NCBI GenBank assembly: GCA_964411985.1
Contig: CAYPNF010000039.1
Span: forward strand, 1 to 64,000
Direction: 5' to 3'
DNA: 64,000 nt
DNA from: CAYPNF01 sp964411985
Lineage (GTDB): Bacteria > Verrucomicrobiota > Verrucomicrobiia > Limisphaerales > J093
The notes below the pieces were generated by a model that saw nothing but the letters and a program-made list of their open reading frames with translations, had not been told where the DNA came from and ran no database searches. Shown here piece by piece: positions 44,085 to 52,720 of this stretch. Within the stretch, counting starts at the first letter, position 1; every line of letters begins with the position of its first letter. The position numbers were made by a program, and so were the translations under genes.

Positions 44085-45908
44085 ATGGCACGTATTCCGG
44101 CAAAACGAGCGGTTGCGATCTTGCTTCTGGCTCTGCTCTGCACTTTGGGTTTGTGGACGTACTCTCTTCTCTGGGGGCGACCTTGGACCCTTGACCAGTT
44201 CTATCTCCGGACGATGCTGGACACGCTCCGGCCCAACCCGCAGCTTTTCACACAACTGGGTTTCATCGATGGCACGGTGCTGGACTTCCATAGTGGCAAG
44301 CTGACGGACTCCTCGCCGCGGTATACCGAGAAGATGGATGCCATCGCCCGCCAAGATCTCGACATGCTGCGGACCTATCCCAGAAAATCCCAGACAACCG
44401 ATCAACAGCTCTCCACATCGGTACTGGAGTGGTTCCTCGAGGATGCCGTCCGGTTGGGGACGTTTCGTTACCACGACTACCCCGTGAGCCAGCTTGATGG
44501 GCCGCACATCGACCTCCCGGACTTCATGGTGACCGTCCATAAGCTGGAAAATCAGAAGACCGCGCGTCGGTACGTGGAACGTTTGCGCGCCACCGGGTGG
44601 AAGTTCGACGGCCTCATAGAGAGTCTTCGAATTCGGGAACAGAAAGGCATTCTTCCTCCGCGGTTCGTGCTCGAGAAGGCCTTGGAACAGATGCGCTCCT
44701 TCACGAACTCCACCCCGGAAACGAATCCGCTGTACACCGGCTTGGAACGGAAGTTGACCAACTCCACGGCGTTTTCTGGCTCTGCCCGACCCATGCTACT
44801 GGGCCAGGCACGGGACGCAATCCAGCAGCAGGTTTACCCTGCCTATGCCAGGCTGATTGCCTGCGTAGAGTCGATTCTTCCCAAAGCGACCACGGAGGAC
44901 GGGGTTTGGAAACTTCCAGACGGGGCCGCCTACTACGCTGCGCAACTCCGACATTACACGACTACCGACTACACTCCGGACCAAGTGCATGGAATGGGCC
45001 TCCGAGAGGTGGAACGCCTCACCTCCGAGATGCGGGCGATCCTGGATGCGAAGGGGTATCGGGGTAAAACCGTGGGGGAACATGTCCAAGCGATTATGGA
45101 GGATCCGAGGTTTCTCTATCCGGATACCGACGAGGGGCGAAATCAGATGATTCGAGATTACCAGAGTCTGATCTCCGAAGTGAGCAGCGGCTTGCAGGGG
45201 GTGTTTGACCTGCGGCCCAAGAGTCCCGTGGTAGTGGAGCGGGTCCCTGCCTTCAAGGAGAAAGGGTCCGCTGCAGCCTACTACAACGCGCCCGCCATGG
45301 ACGGCTCGCGTCCCGGCATCTTCTTCGTAAGCGCTTGGGACGTGAAACTGCATCCCAAGCCGGGGATGCGGACGCTAACTTATCATGAGGCGGTGCCAGG
45401 CCATCACTTCCAGATCGCGATTGCCCAGGAGTTGAAGGGGGTTCCCTTGTTCCGCCGGTTCATTCCCTTTACCGCCTACATTGAGGGATGGGCGATGTAT
45501 TCCGAGCGCCTGGCGGACGAGCTCGGTTTTGTGAAAGACCCTATAGACCGGCTCGGCACCCTGCAATCGGAGCTGTTTCGCGCGGTACGGCTGGTGGTCG
45601 ACACGGGGATCCACTCCAGGAAATGGACCCGGCAGCAGGCGATGACCTACATGAAACAGACCACCGGTATGACCGACTCGGACGTGGAGGCTGAAGTGGA
45701 GCGCTACATCGTATGGCCGGGGCAGGCCTGCTCCTACAAGGTCGGCATGATCAAGATCCTGGAGTTGCGGGAGAAGGCCAAAGTGGAGTTGGGTCCGAAG
45801 TTCAGCTTGCCTCAGTTCCATAATGTTGTGCTGAAGAACGGGGCTTTGCCGCTGACCCTCTTGGAGCAATTGGTCAACCAGTGGGTCCAGGAAGCCAAGT
45901 CTAGGTGA
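44085..45908 (+). CDS. DUF885 family protein (putative zinc metallopeptidase)
   Basis: 607 residues with an N-terminal membrane anchor or signal (AVAILLLALLCTLGLWTYSLLW). DUF885 proteins are long helical proteins with a gluzincin-type site. The site is complete: HEAVPGHHFQIAIAQ (HExxxGHH-like zinc ligands) and, about 40 residues later, YIEGWAMYSERLADELG, whose Glu is the third ligand. The C-terminus FHNVVLKNGALPLTLLEQLV is also characteristic. Probably a periplasmic peptidase; substrates unknown. Flanked by repeat copies A and B. Confidence 0.87.
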   Translation: MARIPAKRAVAILLLALLCTLGLWTYSLLWGRPWTLDQFYLRTMLDTLRPNPQLFTQLGFIDGTVLDFHSGKLTDSSPRYTEKMDAIARQDLDMLRTYPRKSQTTDQQLSTSVLEWFLEDAVRLGTFRYHDYPVSQLDGPHIDLPDFMVTVHKLENQKTARRYVERLRATGWKFDGLIESLRIREQKGILPPRFVLEKALEQMRSFTNSTPETNPLYTGLERKLTNSTAFSGSARPMLLGQARDAIQQQVYPAYARLIACVESILPKATTEDGVWKLPDGAAYYAAQLRHYTTTDYTPDQVHGMGLREVERLTSEMRAILDAKGYRGKTVGEHVQAIMEDPRFLYPDTDEGRNQMIRDYQSLISEVSSGLQGVFDLRPKSPVVVERVPAFKEKGSAAAYYNAPAMDGSRPGIFFVSAWDVKLHPKPGMRTLTYHEAVPGHHFQIAIAQELKGVPLFRRFIPFTAYIEGWAMYSERLADELGFVKDPIDRLGTLQSELFRAVRLVVDTGIHSRKWTRQQAMTYMKQTTGMTDSDVEAEVERYIVWPGQACSYKVGMIKILELREKAKVELGPKFSLPQFHNVVLKNGALPLTLLEQLVNQWVQEAKSR

Positions 45909-46271
45909 GTGAATCACTTACGGCCGTGATGGGTGTTTAGGGAGGTTCTCTGAGAGGTAAAGCTCGTGGCGAAAGCCCGTTTGGGGGAGGCCCAACAGGG
46001 ACAGACGATGAGTTTCCCTGTGTTGGTAGGTAGGTAGGGACATCGCGCTGCGATGTCCGAGGGTGCACGGACGGCCCGGCGGTCCGTCCCTACCACGGGA
46101 AGGGGAGTACTGACAGGATCTGCAGGATGGGAAGAGGGCTCGTTCTGGTCCCCAAGATCACAATCCTGTTCATCTTGTCCATCTTGTCAAAACCCACCAG
46201 GGGAAACCCAAGTTGCTTATCCCTGGTTCTGCACGCATTCCAAAACCTTGCGGATGCCGGCTAGCCGTTCG
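45909..46271. other. 363-bp gap, mostly repeat copy B
   Basis: After a unique 79-bp stretch following DUF885, the gap is filled by repeat copy B, which ends about 13 bp before the stop codon of the truncated partner-gene copy. No gene is seen here. Confidence 0.6.
45988..46258 (+). repeat. Dispersed hairpin element, copy B
   Basis: About 271 bp, complete. Sub-structure in order: CCAACAGGGA pairing with TCCCTGTGTTGG; GTAGGGAC pairing with GTCCCTAC and enclosing two smaller hairpins (GGACATCGC-GCT-GCGATGTCC, perfect 9-bp arms, and ACGGAC/GTCCGT); then GACAGGAT and GCAGGATG facing CATCTTGTCCATCTTGTC, which pair with G-U; then ACCAGGGG..CCCTGGT. It runs directly into the 3' end of the truncated partner gene at 46272. 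Confidence 0.92.
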
Positions 46272-47030
46272 CTAAGGAGTCAGCAGAGGTTCTTCGCCGA
46301 AGAGATGGCGATAGGGTAGCAGGTTGGAGTTGGGACCCTCCGCGAAATACACTGGGTAGGTGTAGAGCGTCTTCCCACCCCCTTCTTCATGTTCCAACCT
46401 GAGAGTGTGGGTCACGGTGCCATCCATTTCGCGGTCGGCGGACAGAGTGGCAGTAAAGGGCTTGAAGCCGTATTGGCCGCAGATGGTTTCCAGTTCCTGC
46501 TGGGCGTGTCGAAGAAATAGGCCGCTGCGTTCGGCACCCAGGCATGTCTGGAGCGACGCATCGAGGCCGGATCGGAGTCCGGCGAATTCCTTCTCCATGC
46601 CGGGTATCCGACAAGCGATCTGTCGGTGACCAGGGCCTGCTTCAGAATCGGTCGATGGCAGCCACTCCACCTGGGTGAGTTGCAGTCGTTGGATCGATTC
46701 ACGGAAACCCTGCAACTGACTGTCCACAGCCGTCTTCTCGGCTGTGCTCATTCCCAGTAGACCGGTGGCTTCCGCGCTCAGATGTCCCTTATCGTCCAGA
46801 GTGTTGTATCCCATGGATTCGACGTGTTTCTTGGGAAGGTAGAAGTAGGGGCGACCACTGGGCCAAGCTCCCTCCTCGGCACGGTTGGCGTGGAGGATCT
46901 GCTCCACGCCCGCCTCCCTGGCTGCGGCTTCGAGATGGCGTCGAGAAGCGGTGAGCGCAAGGTGCTCGTTCGAGACTGCGGCTCGGGCGCGTTCAACTCG
47001 GCTCTGCAGGTCCGTGAGTTCGGCTCGCGG
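46272..47030 (-). pseudogene. 5'-truncated copy of the sigma-factor partner gene
   Basis: 253 codons matching the gene at 47316-48197 from RAELTDLQSRVERARAAVSN to the common end EEPLLTP. The membrane segment and the first part of the coiled coil are missing: at 47030 the gene breaks off into repeat copy C, so the frame continuing to 47141 is read from repeat DNA. There is therefore no membrane anchor and no natural start; a start inside the repeat is unlikely. The last 218 bp toward its 5' end (46806-47023) are identical to the intact copy, while the 3' half carries many substitutions. Reading frame is nevertheless intact throughout. Confidence 0.82.
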
Positions 47031-47032
47031 GT

Positions 47033-47301
47033 CCAACAGGGACAGGCGATGGGTTCCCCTGTGTTGGCAGGTAGGTAGGGACATCGCGCTGCGATGTCCG
47101 AGGGGGGTGTGCGGACGGCCCGGCGGTCCCGTCCCTACCACGCGAAGGGGAGTACTGACAGGATCTGCAGGATGGGAAGAGGGCTCGTTCTGGTCCCCAA
47201 GATCACAATCCTGTTCATCTTGTCCATCTTGTCAAAACCCACCAGGGGAGACCCAAGTTGCCTGTCCCTGGTTCTGCACGCATTCCAAAACCTTGCGGAT
47301 G
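47033..47301 (+). repeat. Dispersed hairpin element, copy C
   Basis: About 269 bp; starts at CCAACAGGGACAGG right at the break of the truncated partner gene and ends 15 bp before the stop of the intact one. Same internal hairpins as copy B, with small differences (GTCCCGTCCCTAC has an extra C; ACGCGAAGG for ACGGGAAGG). It forms the joint of a tandem duplication of roughly 1,045 bp made of element plus partner gene. Confidence 0.92.
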
Positions 47302-47315
47302 CCGCCAGACGTTTG

Positions 47316-48197
47316 CTAAGGAGTCAGCAGCGGTTCCTCGCCGAAGAGATGCCGATAGGGGAGCAGGTTGGAGTTGGGACCCTCCGCAAAATACACTGGG
47401 TAGGTGTAGAGCGTTTTTCCATTCCCTTCCTCATGCTCCAACCGGAGTGTGTGAGTCACCGTGCCATCCGCTTCGCGGTCGGCGGACAGCGTGGCCGTGA
47501 AGGGCTGGGAGCCGTACTGGCCGCAGATGGTTTCCAGTTCTCCCTTCGTGTGTTGGAGGAACAGGCGGCTGCGTTCGGAACCCAGGCAGGTCTGGAGCGA
47601 CGCTTCGAGGCCGGAGCGGAGTTCAGCGAATTCCTTCTCCATCCCGGGGATCCGACATGCGATCTGTCGGTGATTGGGGTCTGGTTCAGGATCGGTCGAT
47701 GACAGCCACTCCACGTGGGTGAGTTGAAGTCGTTGGATCGATTCGCGGAAACCCTGCAATTGACTGTTCACCGCCGTCTTCTCAGCCGTGCTCATTCCCA
47801 GCAAAGCGGCGGCTTCCGCACTCAGATATCCCTTGTCGTCCAGAGTGTCGTATCCCATGGATTCGACGTGTTTCTTGGGAAGGTAGAAGTAGGGGCGACC
47901 ACTGGGCCAAGCTCCCTCCTCGGCACGGTTGGCGTGGAGGATCTGCTCCACGCCCGCCTCCCTGGCTGCGGCTTCGAGATGGCGTCGAGAAGCGGTGAGC
48001 GCAAGGTGCTCGTTCGAGACTGCGGCTCGGGCGCGTTCAACTCGGCTCTGCAGGTCCGTGAGTTCGGCGCGCGAGCTTTCCAGGGCGTGCGAAAGGCTTA
48101 AGAGCCTTGTCTTCAAGTGGGCATGGGAGCTGTACTCAAAGAGCCAGACCAAGGCTGAAGAGAGCAGGATGGTGGCGGCTAAGGCGGAATTTTTCAT
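47316..48197 (-). CDS. Membrane-anchored coiled-coil protein, partner of the adjacent ECF sigma factor
   Basis: 293 residues from ATG 48197. Residues 5-21 are one membrane segment (ALAATILLSSALVWLFEY), 26-80 a coiled coil (RAELTDLQSRVERARAAV), and 100-293 a C-terminal domain I do not recognise from databases. Type II topology would put the C-terminal domain outside the cytosol. That domain resembles the extracytoplasmic part of the sigma factor next door in the same order: LLGMSTAEKTAVNSQLQGF against ALDISPDERAQIQATFQ, and LEASLQTCLGSERSRLF against FEGGLVAALGADRAKVL. The gene starts 13 bp after the sigma-factor stop, so they are co-transcribed. Candidate anti-sigma factor or co-sensor; inference. 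Two damaged copies lie at 46272 and 50215. Confidence 0.72.
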   Translation of the reverse strand: MKNSALAATILLSSALVWLFEYSSHAHLKTRLLSLSHALESSRAELTDLQSRVERARAAVSNEHLALTASRRHLEAAAREAGVEQILHANRAEEGAWPSGRPYFYLPKKHVESMGYDTLDDKGYLSAEAAALLGMSTAEKTAVNSQLQGFRESIQRLQLTHVEWLSSTDPEPDPNHRQIACRIPGMEKEFAELRSGLEASLQTCLGSERSRLFLQHTKGELETICGQYGSQPFTATLSADREADGTVTHTLRLEHEEGNGKTLYTYPVYFAEGPNSNLLPYRHLFGEEPLLTP

Positions 48198-48210
48198 GAT
48201 CGGTTCGTTC

Positions 48211-49824
48211 TCAAGGTTTCGTTTCAACCTTCTGGAGCCAATCCGCCACGAACGCCTGGAAGGGTTCCGAAACATTCTTGGGTTTCAGTTGTCCTGAAGT
48301 GTTGCCCCAGGTGCTGAAAGAAGCTTCCCCGGGCAGTTTCGATATTTCCCACTGGGTAACGGTTGTGCCTGGACCGAGTGCCACCGTTTCGCACTTGGTC
48401 CTCGCTCCAAACTCATTGAGCTGTTTCGTCACCAGCCAGGCGGCCTGCGCTTGCAGGACCTTGGCACGGTCTGCCCCCAGGGCGGCAACGAGCCCACCCT
48501 CAAACTGCTCTTGGATCACTTTAGCCTCCTCGGGCGCCCCTTCGGTCACTTGCGTCAGCGAGGGGCGTTCGCCGACATTCAGGTGGGCGGGAGGCACGTT
48601 GGTCATGTAGGTGCGACTCAGGCGCAGCGTGTCGACTTGCCGCTTGGCCTCCTGGAAAGTGGCCTGGATCTGCGCCCGTTCGTCAGGGCTGATATCGAGC
48701 GCGTCCTCCAAGGGTTGAGCGAGGGCACCGTCGACATTCACGGCTTCTTCCGGCACGCGCCATTTACCCTCCGCCACGGGGACCTCAACGCTTCCGGAGA
48801 ACCGCAAGTTCGAAGCCAGCGTTTTCGGCACTCGAACGTACTGGGGGTCCGATTCCCAAAGATAGGGATTCGACGGGTCGGCCTGCTTCAAGCTTTGCAC
48901 CCGGGCCAGTTCTCTCGCGATGTCGGATTGGGTGTCAGAGATGGTCCGGTTCGCATACCGGAGCCTGCGGTTGGCGCCATCCAGGGAACTACGCTCGGAT
49001 TCCACGTTCCGCTGGGTTTCCCGGAGTTCACGGCTCAAGGTCCGAACCCTCTCCTGGGTATCGGAAATCGCTCGCCATTCATAGACAACCGGGGCGGCTG
49101 CAACGAACAAACAGACTGCGGCGGTAGATAGCTTACTCATAGTCAAGCACTTGAATAGCAGGAGGCCCAAGCCTCCCATCGACGCGGCAGAAGCCAAGGC
49201 GCTGGAGGCAACCCCAGCGGCGAGGCCGACGGGGGCTGACTGGACGGAATAGGTACCGAGAAGGACGGCCAAGGCGCTGGTGCTGGTGTGGATTCCTCTG
49301 CGGCCGAGAAGTGTGCGCAGTTTCTCCAGAGCACGGTCCACGCGTTTTCGAGCGGTGTCCTCGCTCGTTCCCAAGCCGTGGCCGACCTCGGCCAGGTTGC
49401 GTTGTTCAAAGAACCGCAACAGGATGGCATCACGGTCGGGAGATTTTAGGTGATCCAAGGCTTCGTCCAGGAGCGGACGCAACTGGTTCCAGCTGGCTTC
49501 ATGAGAGGCTGGGGAGATGTCCATAGCCAAGGCCTTTTCTTCGCGCGCCTTCCGTCGACCTTCAGAACGAGCCATTTGAGATGCCTGATGGCGGGTGGCC
49601 TGGTGGAGCCAACCTGCCAGCGCCGTGTGCCCAGTGAGAGCTGGGGCTTTCCTCGCCAACTCCGTGAAGACCAACTGCGTTACGTCCTGCGCCAGATGCG
49701 CATCCCCGTTCATCCGACGCAGCGCGGTCGAGTAGACCAGGTTGGTGTGCCGATCGACGAGTTGTCGGAAGCTATCCTCCGAACCGGCCACGAAGTCGCG
49801 TAAGAGTTGTTGGTCGTCCCGCAT
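48211..49824 (-). CDS. ECF sigma factor with membrane-anchored extracytoplasmic extension
   Basis: 537 residues; ATG 49824 behind GAGAAG. Residues 1-85 are sigma region 2 (FRQLVDRHTNLVYSTALRR, DAHLAQDVTQLVFTELARKA, GWLHQATRHQA) and 115-175 region 4 (LKSPDRDAILLRFFEQRNLAEV, LGTSEDTARKRVDRALEKLR). Instead of ending near 180 it continues: an Ala/Gly-rich linker (180-225), a membrane segment (232-248, AAVCLFVAAAPVVYEW), a coiled coil (about 252-312) and a 215-residue C-terminal domain. Such long ECF proteins are known in Verrucomicrobia and Planctomycetes, where the extension is thought to replace or assist an anti-sigma factor. Upstream of the ATG lie TTGTCCGG and TATAAG on the - strand, a possible autoregulated promoter. 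Confidence 0.85.
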   Translation of the reverse strand: MRDDQQLLRDFVAGSEDSFRQLVDRHTNLVYSTALRRMNGDAHLAQDVTQLVFTELARKAPALTGHTALAGWLHQATRHQASQMARSEGRRKAREEKALAMDISPASHEASWNQLRPLLDEALDHLKSPDRDAILLRFFEQRNLAEVGHGLGTSEDTARKRVDRALEKLRTLLGRRGIHTSTSALAVLLGTYSVQSAPVGLAAGVASSALASAASMGGLGLLLFKCLTMSKLSTAAVCLFVAAAPVVYEWRAISDTQERVRTLSRELRETQRNVESERSSLDGANRRLRYANRTISDTQSDIARELARVQSLKQADPSNPYLWESDPQYVRVPKTLASNLRFSGSVEVPVAEGKWRVPEEAVNVDGALAQPLEDALDISPDERAQIQATFQEAKRQVDTLRLSRTYMTNVPPAHLNVGERPSLTQVTEGAPEEAKVIQEQFEGGLVAALGADRAKVLQAQAAWLVTKQLNEFGARTKCETVALGPGTTVTQWEISKLPGEASFSTWGNTSGQLKPKNVSEPFQAFVADWLQKVETKP

Positions 49825-49928
49825 GATCTTCTCACCCCTTATACAGCCACACTAGCGGAAAACCGGACAAGAAAAGTGCTAGAAAACGCTAAGGATCAAG
49901 AAACGGACCTTGGCGAGCCACCGATGCC

Positions 49929-50200
49929 GGAGGCCCAACAGGGACAGACGATGAGTTTCCCTGTGTTGGCAGGTAGGTAGGGACATCGCGCTGCGATGTC
50001 CGAGGGTGTACGGACGGCCCGGCGGTCCGTCCCTACCACGGGAAGGGGAGTACTGACAGGATCTGCAGGATGGGAAGAGGGCTCGTTCTGGTCCCCAAGA
50101 TCACAATCCTGTTCATCTTGTCCATCTTGTCAAAACCCACCAGGGGAAACCCAAGTTGCCTGTCCCTGGTTCTGCACGCATTCCAAGACCTTGCGGATGC
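49929..50200 (+). repeat. Dispersed hairpin element, copy D
   Basis: About 272 bp, complete, closest to copy B (ACAGACGATGAGTTTCCC in both). It lies on the other (5') side of the sigma-factor gene, so copies C and D bracket the sigma/partner operon as direct repeats. Confidence 0.92.
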
Positions 50201-50214
50201 CGACTAGCCGTTCG

Positions 50215-50298
50215 CTAAGGAGTCAGCAGCGGTTCCACGCCGAAGAGATGCCGATAGGGCAATAGGTTGGAGTTGGGACCTTCCGTGAAATACACTGG
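50215..50298 (-). pseudogene. 84-bp 3' remnant of the sigma-factor partner gene
   Basis: Matches the last 28 codons of the partner gene (VYFTEGPNSNLLPY..LFGVEPLLTP and stop) with a few substitutions, for example GVEPLL for GEEPLL. The match ends abruptly at TACACTGG. It sits at the same distance behind copy D as the other two gene copies do behind B and C, so element and gene end moved or were duplicated together. Confidence 0.85.
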
Positions 50299-50305
50299 CT
50301 TCGGG

Positions 50306-50890
50306 TTAATGATGCCGGAAGATCCGATGCCGGTTTTGGAGTAGGTACCACACAATGATGATGTTCAGTACCAGAATGACGAAGACGGTAAGGGAGAAGC
50401 CATGGCTCAGTTCGTAGATCTCGATCGGGATAAAGAAGCCTCCCTCACCGATGGCCAGCCAGCCAGCCCAGGACACACGGAATATCAGGCCAACGCCCTC
50501 CACCAACGAAAAGAGACTGTAAAGGAGGGTGCCCGTCGCCACCCATCGAACATTGTTGGGCGTGATGCGCTCGATTTTGGCAGTCAGAGCGGTGAAGAGC
50601 CTGTTCTCGGGGTCAAGATTCAACGAACCGAGTAGTTCTCGAAACTCCGCGGGAAGATTGCTATCAGTCAGCGAGTAGACCCCGAATGCAAGCAGCAACA
50701 GCAGAATGCCCTTACCCAACTTCACCAGAATGATAAGGTACAACGTAGGAGCACGACTCTTCTTTACAGGGACGATTGCACCTACCGCGTCTGCCCCTCC
50801 GCTCGGGATGGCCGACACCGATCCGTTCCCCGAAACGGGTTTCGGCTCAGCACCGGACTGAACTGAATTGCTACACCCGCCCCTGCTCAC
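50306..50890 (-). CDS. DUF2127 membrane protein
   Basis: 194 residues. A hydrophilic N-terminal 45 residues is followed by four hydrophobic segments (LYLIILVKLGKGILLLLLAFGVYSL, VATGTLLYSLFSLVEGVGLIF, LAIGEGGFFIPIEIYEL, LTVFVILVLNIIIVWYLL). ILVKLGKGILLL and GGFFIPIEIYEL are DUF2127 hallmarks; function unknown. The GTG start overlaps the stop of the glycyl-tRNA synthetase gene (GTGA), but a start closer to the first helix is possible. Confidence 0.75.
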   Translation of the reverse strand: MSRGGCSNSVQSGAEPKPVSGNGSVSAIPSGGADAVGAIVPVKKSRAPTLYLIILVKLGKGILLLLLAFGVYSLTDSNLPAEFRELLGSLNLDPENRLFTALTAKIERITPNNVRWVATGTLLYSLFSLVEGVGLIFRVSWAGWLAIGEGGFFIPIEIYELSHGFSLTVFVILVLNIIIVWYLLQNRHRIFRHH

Positions 50891-52500
50891 CGGATCTTCT
50901 CCTGAAGAAGCGGGAGCAGATCGTCGATCTTGACTCGTGTTTGCTGGGTGGTGTCGCGATCGCGCAGAGTTACGGTGTCCTTATGCTCCGGCCGCTCGCC
51001 CAGGGTGTCGAAGTCAATCGTGACTCCGTAAGGCGTGCCAGCCTCGTCCTGACGGCGGTAGCGCCGTCCGATGGCTCCGCTCTCGTCGTAAAAGACCGTC
51101 ATGTGCGGGCGAAGCAGGTCGCGGATTTCCTCCGCCTTCTTGACGATTTCCGGCCGGTTCTTGAGGAGGGGAAAGACCCCAACCTTGATAGGTGCGATGC
51201 GGGGATGAAACCTCATCACGACCCTGGTTTCCATCTTGCCCTTGTCATCGGCCACTTGGTCTTCCGAATAGGCGTTGCAGATCAACGCGAGGGCTAGTCG
51301 ATCGACGCCTGCGCTCGGCTCGATGACATGAGGCACGAACTTCGACTTGGATTCCTCGTCGAAGTACTCCATCGATTTGCCGCTGAATTTCTGGTGCTGG
51401 GTGAGGTCGAAGTTGCTTCGGGCAGCGATGCCCTCGAGTTCCTGTGTGCCGAAGGGGAACTTGTAGAGGATGTCAACGCAGGCGCGGGCGTAATGGGCCA
51501 GCTCTTCCTTCTTCTGCCAGTAAAGCTCCAAACTGGTGCGGGGTAGACCGATGCTTTCATACCAGCGCATACGTTCTTCCACCCAATACATGTGCCATTC
51601 TTTCCAGCCCCAATTGTCCTGGGGTTCGGACAGGGGAGCGCCTTCCGCAGGGGCACCCAACTTGGCTTGCGCCACTTCGTCGGGCTTAATGAAAAACTCC
51701 AGTTCCATTTGCTCGAACTCGCGCGAGCGGAAAGTGAAATTACGCGGGTTGATCTCGTTGCGGAAAGCTTTCCCCATCTGGCAAATGCCAAAGGGCACCT
51801 TCTGGCGCGAGGTCTCGAGCACGTTCTTGAATTGGGCGAAGATGGCTTGGGCCGTCTCTGGACGTAGATATGCAATGTTGTCGTCGCTCTCCACCGGCCC
51901 GACCCACGTCTTCAGCATGAGGTTGAAATTGCGGGGTTCCGTCAGCAGACTGCCATTTTCCGGATTATAGCGCGTGGAGTCATTGATCTTCTCCATTCGC
52001 TCACCCTGCAGCACCGGATTCTCAAGGCCACGAGATTGATAGAATTTCTGTCCAACCTTCCGTGCGGAATCTGGGTGCTTCCCCGCAGGAACCATCGCTG
52101 AGAATGGATCCGTGCATTCTTTGCCCGCCGCCTCGTCTTTGGCTCCGGTCCAGAAGTAAGCGTCGCCGCTCATAGGTTCCACTTGGTCCGCCCGGAAACG
52201 CTTCTTGGTCAGGAGGCAGTCCACCATCGGATCCGAGAAAGTATCGGTGTGGCCGGAGGCTTTCCAGATCATGGGATGCATGATGATGGACGCATCCAAG
52301 CCCACCACATCCTCCCGAGACTGCGTCATGGACCGCCACCACCGGTCCTTGACGTTGCGCTTCAGTTCGGCGCCTAGCGGACCGTAGTCCCAAAAACCGT
52401 TGATACCACCGTAGATCTCCGACGACTGGAAAATGAAACCCCGCCGTTTGCACAAGGAGACAATCTTCTCCATCCACTCATTGGTTTTAGGCTCAGCCAT
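50887..52500 (-). CDS. glyQS: Glycine--tRNA ligase (dimeric class II type)
   Basis: 537 residues; charges tRNA-Gly in the cytosol. N-terminus KIVSLCKRRGFIFQSSEIYGGINGFWDYGPLGAELKRN is the standard start of the alpha2-type enzyme. Class II motif 2 is FRNEINPRNFTFRSREFEQME, the substrate loop YLRPETAQAIFAQFKN precedes it, and motif 3 is in EPSAGVDRLALALICNAY. The anticodon-binding domain starts at RIAPIKVGVFPLLKN and carries DESGAIGRRYRRQDEAGTPY. Starts with ATG at 52500. No T-box leader is evident in the 259 bp upstream. Confidence 0.95.
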   Translation of the reverse strand: MAEPKTNEWMEKIVSLCKRRGFIFQSSEIYGGINGFWDYGPLGAELKRNVKDRWWRSMTQSREDVVGLDASIIMHPMIWKASGHTDTFSDPMVDCLLTKKRFRADQVEPMSGDAYFWTGAKDEAAGKECTDPFSAMVPAGKHPDSARKVGQKFYQSRGLENPVLQGERMEKINDSTRYNPENGSLLTEPRNFNLMLKTWVGPVESDDNIAYLRPETAQAIFAQFKNVLETSRQKVPFGICQMGKAFRNEINPRNFTFRSREFEQMELEFFIKPDEVAQAKLGAPAEGAPLSEPQDNWGWKEWHMYWVEERMRWYESIGLPRTSLELYWQKKEELAHYARACVDILYKFPFGTQELEGIAARSNFDLTQHQKFSGKSMEYFDEESKSKFVPHVIEPSAGVDRLALALICNAYSEDQVADDKGKMETRVVMRFHPRIAPIKVGVFPLLKNRPEIVKKAEEIRDLLRPHMTVFYDESGAIGRRYRRQDEAGTPYGVTIDFDTLGERPEHKDTVTLRDRDTTQQTRVKIDDLLPLLQEKIR

Positions 52501-52720
52501 AATTGCAAATAAAGGTGGGCAGTTTCAGGGGAAGGGGGGTGCATGTCAAGGAGGGGAGAGCTGCTTGGGCTCGCTTCGCGCCTGGAGACTTTGTGGGCCA
52601 GAAAAAGATGCAGTGCCATGAAAGCTGCCACGGAGGCCTTCCCTACCGGAACCTGGTGACAGAGTTTCTCACTGATGCGCAATAGGTTGCGATCCAAAGG
52701 CCAGGGAAGAAAGCGCCAAT

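Larger units (their letters stand above)
49825..50305. other. 481-bp gap: sigma promoter region, repeat copy D and a partner-gene scrap
   Basis: The first 100 bp are the upstream region of the sigma-factor gene; 49929-50200 is repeat copy D; 50215-50298 is an 84-bp 3' remnant of the partner gene, ending 7 bp before the DUF2127 stop. Confidence 0.6.

Noticed and set aside
47031..47141. Extension of the truncated partner gene into repeat copy C as a real N-terminus
   Set aside because: These codons are repeat DNA (they read the same in other copies), and the membrane segment of the intact gene is missing.
43741..50200. CRISPR array made of the four repeats
   Set aside because: Units are about 270 bp and kilobases apart with genes between; no short regular repeat/spacer pattern and no cas genes.
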